Positions 48,590-58,484 of a stretch of DNA of 64,000 bases are shown in pieces; the first letter of the stretch is position 1; each line of letters starts with the position of its first letter. The notes under the pieces were generated by a model. The model ran no database searches and was not told the DNA's origin. It worked only from the letters and a program-made list of their open reading frames with translations. Both the position numbers and the translations under genes were made by a program. Source of the DNA: Liolophura sinensis (taxonomy: Eukaryota > Mollusca > Polyplacophora > Chitonida > Chitonidae); NCBI RefSeq assembly GCF_032854445.1, contig NC_088295.1, forward strand, positions 35,868,510-35,932,509, given 5' to 3'.

Positions 48590-51500
48590 ATGTCCAGGTG
48601 TATAACCGGATGTCGTTACGGCCTTTGCAACAAGATACCTCATGATTTCCACCAGATTCTGGTCAACAGAGTGGCGAGATGTAGCGCGTGCAGAGCTGGC
48701 AGCGGACGCAAGAAATGCAGAGACGTTTGTACTTTTTCAACCGGAGTTATACGAAGATTAATTGGCAGAATTTTTTATTTCGTCATCTCCATCACAGTTT
48801 TACTCCGCATATTTTTACGAAACATTCTTTTTGGGATTATCACATTGCCGAAACGAATCCAAAGGATTTGCAGCAGCATTTTAGGCCTCATTTTGTCAAT
48901 ACCACAACTCATACGACGAACTGGGCGGATTTTGCTCGCAATAGCCCTATGTTTTCACCCGCAAAATCTGCGGGCACTTTTTAGAAATGTTTACAATGCT
49001 ATACTGTCTCTTCCACTTTTGTTACGACGACTTGGTAAAGCTTTACTGACAGTTGCCTCGTGGTTTCATCCCCGAAATCTCCGGAAACTTTGTAAGAGTA
49101 TTTACAATGCAGTACTGTCACTACCACAACGTTTACGACAAGTAGGCACAGCTTTATTGAGCTTGGCCTTGTTGTGCCATCCCCGAAATATTCGGAAACT
49201 TTCTCCAAGAGTCTTGTTAAATAATACCAGACACACGTTAAAGGCGCTCCGAAAGAGGTGTCATCCAGAAAATATACGAAAGTGTTCTTTAAGACAGCGT
49301 TGTCTTAGGGTTGTGGTCAAAATGGCTGTATACACGGTGGGGATTAGTTGTTGTTTGTGTATACTTACGGTGATCCTGGTTGAGGAAGTCAGAGCAGAGG
49401 GACTGAGGAGTCTCAGACTAGTGGAGTTTGACGCCAGAATTTTCCAAACTGCCGTACCCAGTGTCCGCAGGGTTGTCATTGTGGAAGAGCATCATGAAGG
49501 TATGTACCCTAACTGAGGTAAACTGACAAGAGACCGTATTTTACCGCCTAGGCGTGACCAACATAACACTGTCGTCACTGCTGTGGTTTGACTTTCTGTA
49601 CTGCAAGTGTAAGATATACATATCTGTGCATTGTGTACCCCGAGTCAGTACACAGTACTACTACTACAAAGGAAGCTGTTTATATATGGTAGCTGGTTAT
49701 ATATGGTAGCTTCAAAGTGTGCATGGAATGAGCAAGTCATTCTACTGACAAAATCAGTAAAACCAGGAAAGTAAATAGTAATAAAGAATACGCACGGCCA
49801 ATCGGTAGAATGGTATTGGGCAGCAGCGGAAGTATTGTTCTTAAATCGTAATGTATACTGAGTGACAATGTTTATACAGGTATAAATAAAAGTAAGAAAT
49901 AGGTCAGGTGAGGAAGGTATAGCTATTATATCAACATTTTACGTTTTCCGAAAACAAACACGGGTCTGTGGCGTTGCACATTTATAAATATATGTATACG
50001 TGTCGACAATGACAGCTGCTTACAGGAAGGAGAAAGTGTAGCAGCTTTATAAATACAAGTATCTGTGTATGTCGACAATGACACCGGCTTTCTGTAAGGA
50101 GAAAGTGTAGCGGCTTTATAAATATACGTATATGTGTCAGCAATGGCACCGGTTGTCTTAGTTTCTCTAAACCAGACGGTCCTAACCTACCCGTACCCTT
50201 TCGATTTTCGGTCTGTCGAAATACCTATCACATTCGTATACAGGTGGACAGTGATGTAATCAGGGTTGGCCAATGAACGCTCCGTACAAGAAAAAAGCCT
50301 TCGCGGAATACTACAAATTTTCATTGGTTGAAGTGGGGGTGTGGTGTCTTCATTAATAGGGCCTATTCTTCATCAAGCAAGAACTGGCAAATGTAAGACG
50401 TCCACCGAAGAACACGAATGCAAGGAAGTTAGCAGAGAAGCTGAGGCCCTTGTTTGTCAGAAAGGGCAATTCCTCTAACTTAAAGTAACAGGTTGTAGTA
50501 CTGGAGTAGAACTGGCTGAAACATTTTCTTTCTCCGCCGTGGGAGCGATAGCTCTAAATCTCTTCTTAATGCGGGGAGATGGACTTCCTACGACCATTGG
50601 AGCCACTCTCTGTTTGTTCGTTTCCCACTGCTCTATAACGGCTACGTTTCTCTGCATAAGGAGAGTAAGGCTTTCCGTAAGGAGAAAGTAGCAGCTTTAC
50701 AAATACACGTATCTGTATGTGTCGACAATGACACCGGCTTTCTGTAAGGAGAAAATGTAGCAGCTTTACAAATACATGTATACGTGTCGACAATGACACC
50801 GGCTTTCTGTAAGGAGAAAGTGTAGCGGCTTTACAAATACATTTATATGCTTCGTTAATGGCACCGGCTTTCTGTAAGGAGAAAGTGTAGAAGCTTTACA
50901 AATACATGTATCTGTGTATGTCGACAATGACACCCGCTTTCTGTAAGGAGAAAGTATAGCAGCTTTATAAATACACGTATATATTTCGACAATGACGCAG
51001 ACTTTCTGTAAGGAGAAAGTATAGCGGTTTATAAATACACGTATATATTTCGACAATGACACAGGCTTTCTTTAAGGAGAAATTGTACCAGCTTTATAAA
51101 TACACGTATATATTTCGACAACGACACAGGCTTTCTTTAAGGAGAGGTGTAGGGGCCTTATAAATACACGTATATATTTCGATAATGACACCGGCTTTCT
51201 GTAAAGAGAAAGTGTAGCAGCTTTATAAATACATGTATACCTGTCGACAATGCCATCAGCTTGGTACAAGGAGACAATATACATGTAGTAGCTTGATAAA
51301 TGTACTGGCTATAAGGAGACAATGTAGCATCTTGATCGGTAATGAGTCCGGCATTTTACCAAGACACGTCGTCATGATACGAGATAAATGTTGCCGTTAA
51401 AAGCAAACCGAACATTCAAAATCGAACAAGAAACACCATACTCCTTACAGCGCATGTATCGCTCTCTATTTTTGGCTTTACATCAGTAGACAAGCTTGAC

Positions 51501-54500
51501 CTTTGGAACCTGTGAGAAGCACGTGGACTTGTTTAGGCTTAGCCTCATCACATGTATTCTCCCGTGGAACTATTTAATCAGCATTTATCAATAAACTTTG
51601 TTTTGGTTAGAATCATGATGTGCAAACTCTAGATAAAGAGAATGCATGTGTATAAAGTATTGTTAGAATCAAAGGTTGAGACGGATTGTTTGTGTTTTCT
51701 GACACTTCCTGCCTCATCACCGTGACCTCAGTTTCGTTCAAGATTTCTGTGCAAAATTTGCAAATGGTGGCAGTGATGCAAAACGAATGGTAGAGAGCGA
51801 CGCATGCGCTGTAAGGAGTATGAAGGAATCCTTCACAAACACATCCGGTTTGCCATAGCAGTGCCTTATCTTAAAACTATCTTCTGATGTCTTGTGAAAT
51901 CTGAGCGCTTGCTTGATTTGTTGGATTCATATAAAAACAGTGATATATGACATGTATATTTGCTTTTTGAGTTCTCTTTGGTTAGACTTATTGGAGTGTA
52001 TCTTAGGAAACACGTGTCAGTAAGCAATAAAGCATGAACACACGCCTGCTGTCGGAGCTCTGTCTATATGAACAGACTTTTTCATGTATCTGAGGGCGTA
52101 AAGTCATAGTCATTGATTTATGTATGCGCACAAAGTAGCATTTTTAAAAAGCAATTGCTTAAATGCCATGATTAAACGTCGGCGAGTTTTTTTATCCTTA
52201 CTGTTTCCCTTCTGAATCTACACATTTGAACAATTAAGTTATTTAGAAATGATAGTTAAGATTCACCAAATCTGGCATTCTTACACTGTTAATTACACTA
52301 CATATGCTCAGCTTTACAACTATATTTTTGTTTGAGACCAATGTACAGATAAGCCATGTATATATATATTCTTTCCTCAGTGTTGAAATACTGGTACGAA
52401 GCCGCCCAAGACGGTATCATTCCAGAAGAAGGCTTGACCTTGGTAAGTGGATTTTGTTTTTGGTAACCAACATTTGAACAAGGTTGACTTTTAGATGGTA
52501 GAAAATGTCTTGACAGTTTTATGGACAGGGGAACTGCTCTCACAATGAATGGGTTGTTGTCTGGCAAATGAGAAGGTCACCTATACCTCACATGCAAGGA
52601 TTTATATCAAATAAGTTTTGTACATGCATTGTGCAAGGCCTGTTCCCAAAAAGTAATGTTTTCTCGAGAAAGTTTTAAAGACACTTTAAATCCTTTGCTG
52701 GGAGCAGATTTGATCGGGATAACCCGCATTTGTAAACGTGCGCATACAGAAATGTCAAAATATTGAACATTATCTTTGCTGCTAAAGTTTATATTCTCAT
52801 ATGTAGAGAAGGGAGGGGCATTTATGAGCAGTCATCCCGCACTCAATAACAGCAGCGTTGTATTGTGAGGATAAGTTTGTAAAGTATGGTGCGTGTCCTG
52901 GTTCTAACCTAGTCAGCCGTTACCACTTGACTAAAGCAGCATTTCATATTAGTACCGCCTATGGACTTCAATCACATGTACACTCAATGGTCACTGCACT
53001 GGTTGCCACGGACAAGGAGTTGCATAGGACAAACATAAACAAAGTACTTGGCTTGTGGCACATAGCAATGATGGAACATGTTTTGACCAAAGTCTCGACA
53101 GCGGCGTGAAGTAGAGTGAGTGAGTGAGTGCTTGGGGTTTAACGTCGTACTCAACAATTTTTCAGTCATATGACGACGAGCGTGAAGTAGACCTCTCTGA
53201 ACAAATCGCCTCAGATGTAAGGAGAAAAATCATGCTAGTGCTTTAATCTTCAGCGGCAATTTCAAAAACAAAACATTGACAAGATAAGATAAGTATTAAA
53301 TAATCAGTGATAAATTACCATACATGCTTATCTCACCCATATGTAAAGGAACGGAGCGCTTGCAAAAACGAACAAGATTAAACTTGCACACACTCCATGT
53401 TTACCTATATAAACATCTAGTCGGGGGCCTCCGTGGCTCAGTCGGTTAGCGCGCTAGCGCAGCGTAATGACTCAGGAGTCTCTCACCAATGCGGTCGCTG
53501 TGAGTTCAAGTTCAGCTCCTCTCCGGCCGTAAGTGGGAAGGTCTGCCAGCAACCTGCGGATGGTCGTGGGTTTCTCCCGGGCTCTGCCCAGTTTCCTCCC
53601 ACCATAATGCTGGCCGCCGTCGTATAAGTGAAATATTCTTGAGTACGGCGTAAAAACACCAATGAAATAAATAAATAAATAAACATCTAGTCCCTCACGA
53701 CATCTAAAAGATGGTAACTCGTGTGGTCTAAACCTTGATATCTGATCACGTCTAAGAAATGGTACCCCAGGACGTCCAAGAAATGGTACCTCATGCACCA
53801 CGTCCTAGAAATGATACCTCATACACGACGTCCTAGAAATGGTATATCATGCACGACGTCCTAGAAATGGTACCTCATGCACGACGTCCTGGAAATGGTA
53901 CCTCACGACGTCTAGCACCTCACGACTTACAGGTTCTTCTGAGAAATAGTTTCATGTCGTCCATTATATCATGTGACTTCATGGAGTGAATGGCCAAAGA
54001 ATACGTCAGAGCTTAGGACGCGCAATCAGATAGCAACGTGTTCGATTGGATAAACTTCTCTAGATGGCTGCCTGGACACACACCAGCCATTTGTATTGTC
54101 ATTTTGCTCTACAGGTTATTCGGTAAAATCTCATTAAAATAATAAAGTATGATACTTTTTGGAAAACTTGAGTATGCTGATTTCGATTGAAATATGTTTT
54201 AGCCAGGTGCTGTCTTGTGCTTTAAAACATGGCAGGCCTATATAATGATGTCTATTCTCCACGAACATGTCTAAGCGTGGACATGACCTTCAAACTGAAA
54301 TTCCAAGTTGTAGTAAACTGTGCAGCACTCAGTTTGGACATGTGCAGTATTGTCTTACATTTCAGGATCTTAGGGTAAACATACCATTAAAAGTCTTCCG
54401 TCACCCACCAATGTGCTCTAACACGCTCACAAAAACCGGCCAACTATGCTGATTGCACCCTGAACGAAAAGGGAATTGAAGTCAATTACAAGCACGCTAA

Positions 54501-56430
54501 TGTAGCCTATATGGAATACTAACCGATGCATTAACACCAAAACAGAACAAAATACAACAATTACAGTATATGATAAGTATAATTATTGTTACATGAATAT
54601 AATAGTTGTCACAATCTACTCAACATGAATGTGGTTTGAACAAATCATGTTACCTGAAGTGCAGAAGACAAATGGGGAAACACATATGTGCGATTTGACT
54701 TATTCATAAAATAAATGTACTATAGTATGATAAAATATCTCAGGCAAACATCTATCTAAATGTTTCTCTGTTTCTCGCGAAAGCGGTGTACTGGTATTTA
54801 TTAGTATTTACAAGATGACATGGATGATATAACATAAACATAAACATGGAAGCCGTTTGAATGTTCAGATACTGTATAGTGATTACATACTGTATGGTGA
54901 TTACACACAGTATAGTGATTACACACTGTATAGTGATTACACACTGTATAGTGATCACATTCTGTATAGTGATTACACCCTGTATAGTGATTACACATTG
55001 TATAATGATTACATTCTGTATAGTGATTACATTCTGTATAGTGATTACACACTGTATAATGATTACATTCTGTATAGTGATTACACACAGTATAGTGATT
55101 ACACACTGTATAGTTATTACATTCTGTATAGTGATTACACACTGTATAGTGATTACATACTGTATAGTGATTACACACAGTATAGTGATTACACACTGTA
55201 TAGTGATTACATTCTGTATAGTGATTACACACTGTATAGTGATTACATTCTGTATAGTGATTACACACTGTATAGTGATTACACACTGTATAATGATTAC
55301 ACACAGTATAGTGATTACACACAGTATAGTGATTACATTCTGTATAGTGATTACACACTGCATAGTAATTACATACTGTATAGTGATTACACACTGTATA
55401 GTGATTACATACTGTATAGTGATTACGTACTGTATAGTGATTATATACTGTATAGTGATTACACACTGTATAGTGATTACACACAGTATAGTGATTACAC
55501 ACTGTATAGTGATTACACACTGTATAGTAATTACATACTGTATAGTGATTACACACAGTATAGTGATTACACACTGTATAGTGATTACATTCTGTATAGT
55601 GATTACACACTGTATAGTGATTATATACTGTATAGTGATTACACACTGTATAGTGATTACATACTGTATAGTGAAATATTCACAGTAAATGATGAACTAG
55701 AAGAATTTTTACATGACTGCTCTAGGCTAAGAGGCTTAGCATGGGAATGGAATAGGAAATGGCTGTTTATATCAAGATAGAATAGTGATGCCGTACCTTA
55801 GAAATACAAGTTCGTGTAATGTCCCATTAAACCCACGTGGTTACAGTATATATACGATCTAAGACTAAGCAATGGTTATGAAGAGAAAGCCGATGTAAAG
55901 GGCGTTTATAGATACATAAGCGCCATGTGATGCATTTCAGTCATTGTGCATTATGTCTTGAAATGTGTGAATAGTGATTCAAGACAGAGGTATAAAAATT
56001 AATGTCTGCAATTTCTTCTTTCACGAAATAACAATTAATAGGTAACCCTGGTTGTGAACTGTTAGCCATCATCTTAGTCTCGCAGAGCTTCCCACTTCCC
56101 ACTGTGATAGACTAAACACTCAGCCATCAAGTCCACGCTTTTTATTGATTTATGAGTTTATGAGACAAATTCACTTAGCCTTCGGACAAAGGTCTTGTTG
56201 GTCTACATTGTAAAACAACGCGCTTAAAGGCAGCCAGTAAGCCAATCAGAGTACATTTTCGTCAGTGTCTTTAGCCTTTGCGCAATGCTGTTGTTTATTT
56301 TAAACTCCTGAATGAGCGGTTTCCTACAAGAATGTATGCCGTGATCCGGAAAATGCGAAAATATAATGCTATTCGCATTAACTTTCATTTTGAGGATGTT
56401 GATACTTTAACGATAAATTCGCATAATGTC

Positions 56431-56495
<65 letters not shown>

Positions 56496-58484
56496 TATTC
56501 GTGGCTCCCTTGTCTGTTACAGTTACGCTTTGACAGTCATTCAGGTGTGTCCCCGCTGGCTCACATGGACAAGACGTTTCCTTTGTTCCACTGGCCAACT
56601 AGACTGGAGGAACTACATCACATGATTCAGGAGAGTGATGACTTCGTCATGGTACGCCATATTATCATTACGTTCATTATCTGTATATATCATTATTATA
56701 TAATTCTAGAATGTGTTCAGATTGTGAAAGGTGTAGTGAAAATATTTCATAATCTTCTTCTTTCCTTGTCCAGGAAACCACAACAAATATATGTATATGT
56801 GACATATACGCAGAATACCGCAGAATGACGGTTTTGAACGACATCCCAAACATGTAATGGGTTCAGTGAAGCACAGACAGACTGAAATATAAGGTTAACA
56901 ACAAGGCTGCGATGATTATGTCCTTGACAACATGCTTTGCCAAATTTTTGTTGTGCATGATCGTGCAGAAAACAAATAATCTGATTCACTCTGATTAATG
57001 TAAAATTGAAATGGATGAAAGCTGTAATTCTATAAGTTTAAATCTAAGAAATATAACTGTGACATAAGTGCTTATTTTGATATTAATTGGTATAATAAGT
57101 GACCTACACATGTACAAACATTTATGATGCATGCATTATATAGGGCTAAGCATTCTAACGTAGCTTTCTCAGTATGAAAACGGTTGGACGTCAGCTATAT
57201 TTGGGTGAACGGTGCGTGGACGTTTGTTCCAACAAATGTAAGTGGATAAAGATGTCCAAAAAATGGCTCAATCAAACGAAAAGTTATGAAAGAATTTCAA
57301 TTTTCTTTCAGGCGGCTGCTTTGACAAAATTATTCAAGAGATACGTGTGGGTCTGGCCTTCATGGAATGCCAAGAACTACGCCAGCATTTCTGGATATGA
57401 GGCTTATGTCGTGCACATAGGCTGGACAAATCGCTTTTCTGCGGAGGACAAGCGTGAATATAGAGAGATCTGTGGCTGTCTGATGAATGACAAGCGTAAC
57501 GAGTGTCGCATGAGAGATTACCGAAACCCTAAGAATTCCAGCTTCGGTCTCAGTATTACACAAGAAGAATGCAATGTAGTTCACCGCGGGATTTTGGAGG
57601 TTGTGCGCGATGATGTGGCACAGGAAAAGTTGGAAACCGAAATCGACTGGTTAAAACCAGACGAACCATTGCTATTAGATATTGATGCCGACTTTTACGG
57701 GTCGTCCAGTCCCGAGGTAGAACTAAGGGAAGTCGGTGTGACGAAGCAATTCGTCCATAATATAAGTCTCGTGGTTGGACGCATTGTTTGTGCGCGCTCT
57801 GCGCAACAAGAGACGGCTGCTGATAGGCTGTTCGGAAACTTGATCAACACAGCCCAGCGGTATAGACACTGCATGTTCCGGGCGTGCCCAGATTCCATGA
57901 ATTTCGTGCAGCTAACACAAACTGCTTTGACTCTGGTCACCGACATGGAATCCGAATCCGATTATTACGGCATGTTTTGTACACACAACAAGCGTAAACT
58001 TCAAGCTTTACTGGAAATCCTTTTGAAACTCTTACTGCAGCTGACGTCGCAGCAATTGCACCGACTAAGATGGGTTGGTTTCTGTTTGCAGACCTCTACC
58101 AAATCCTTTGATTACAAGCCTTACGACATTTTCCGTGTTTGCACAGGAAAAACTGGCCGTCACGACTACCCGTCGGTGACGTACCACGCACCCAGCAAGG
58201 GAGAAGTGATTAACCAAACCGCTCTGTTGCAGGACATTCTGTATGATGGCGTGATCGCTCCCAAATTTGTAACGATATCTCGCTCAGTACGGGAAGGCTT
58301 CGCGCCGAGGAAACATATTTCGCTTATTGAGAGCCATGTGCTTGCCACCGTGTTTCAGGTAGTGAACAAAAACAACTCAGCTGTGCATTACGACAAAGAA
58401 TTGTTTTGGGGAGTACACGGCTGGGAGCTCCGAGATAAGCTAGTCAATACCGCCGGGCCAATATGGAACAACGTTGTCCTGTGA
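48590..58484 (+). CDS. UPF0489 (C5orf22-like) membrane protein with N-terminal 37-residue repeats, gene Y
   Basis: Paralogue of gene X, transcribed away from it. Exons: 48590-49499, 52381-52442, 56523-56651 and 57312-58484, phases 1,0,0 as in X; 2274 nt, 757 aa. The Met at 48590 is the first in frame. Residues 104-140, 141-177 and 178-204 are basic amphipathic repeats with FHPRNLRKL and YNAVLSLP cores; degenerate pieces flank them. A membrane helix at about 241-264 (VVVKMAVYTVGISCCLCILT) precedes the domain: VVIVEEHHEV, KYWYEAAQDGII, LRFDSHSG (325-332) and LLLDIDADFYG (487-497), ending FVTISRSVREGFAPRKH. Where X and C5orf22 have D-x-H-x-D, Y has D-S-H-S-G, so one acidic residue is gone. Sequons (NSS, NIS, NQT) lie after the membrane helix. 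The open frame runs back to 57174, but residues before 57312 are intron: the acceptor TTTCTTTCAG matches X exactly in position. Confidence 0.82.
49975..50150 (+). repeat. 65-bp minisatellite in gene Y intron 1, left block
   Basis: Two to three copies of the same unit as 50665-51330, separated from the main block by about 500 bp of unrelated DNA. Confidence 0.82.
50665..51330 (+). repeat. 65-bp minisatellite in gene Y intron 1, main block
   Basis: About ten copies of a unit containing GGCTTTCTGTAAGGAGAAAG, GCAGCTTTATAAATACACGT and GTCGACAATGACACC. Confidence 0.9.
51437..51822 (-). mobile_element. Inverted-repeat element copy B (in gene Y intron 1)
   Basis: Ends CATACTCCTTACAGCGCATG and CATGCGCTGTAAGGAGTATG. 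Reverse orientation relative to copy A in the window, hence the same orientation relative to its host gene. Confidence 0.82.
53122..53182 (-). mobile_element. 3' end of SINE family 2
   Basis: GTGCTTGGGGTTTAACGTCG TACTCAACAATTTTTCAGTC plus ATATGACGACG, the reverse of the family 2 tail. In intron 2 of gene Y. Confidence 0.8.
53423..53680 (+). mobile_element. Full-length tRNA-derived SINE, family 1, with target-site duplication
   Basis: The 5' end GGGGCCTCCGTGGCTCAGTC and GTTAGCGCGCTAGCG resembles a tRNA A box, and GTGAGTTCAAGTTCAGC a B box. The body contains GGATGGTCGTGGGTTTC and the 3' end ACGGCGTAAAAACACCAATG plus TAAA repeats. A 12-bp direct repeat AAACATCTAGTC flanks it (53411-53422 and 53681-53692), so this is a fairly recent insertion. 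In intron 2 of gene Y. Confidence 0.93.
53695..53930 (+). repeat. 28-bp minisatellite in gene Y intron 2
   Basis: Six to eight copies of ACGACGTCCTAGAAATGGTA CCTCATGC, starting right after the SINE at 53423. Confidence 0.88.
54870..55675 (+). repeat. 18-bp minisatellite in gene Y intron 2
   Basis: About 44 copies of an 18-bp unit, TGTATAGTGATTACACAC with variants. As 18 is six codons, frames of about 200-310 codons stay open on both strands (YSDYTL and CNHYTV repeats). These look like artefacts of the unit length. Confidence 0.95.
56433..56491. repeat. TA microsatellite upstream of gene Y exon 3
   Basis: About 29 TA units ending 31 bp before the first base of exon 3 (56523), where the branch point and pyrimidine tract are expected. 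Confidence 0.95.

Noticed and set aside
54752-55780. Overlapping frames of about 200-310 codons on both strands
   Set aside because: Products of the 18-bp tandem array; the same six-residue units repeat on each strand.
57174-57311. ATG at 57174 as the start of a separate 436-aa gene
   Set aside because: The stretch before 57312 is intron: a good acceptor precedes 57312, and the split with upstream exons matches gene X in phase and position.
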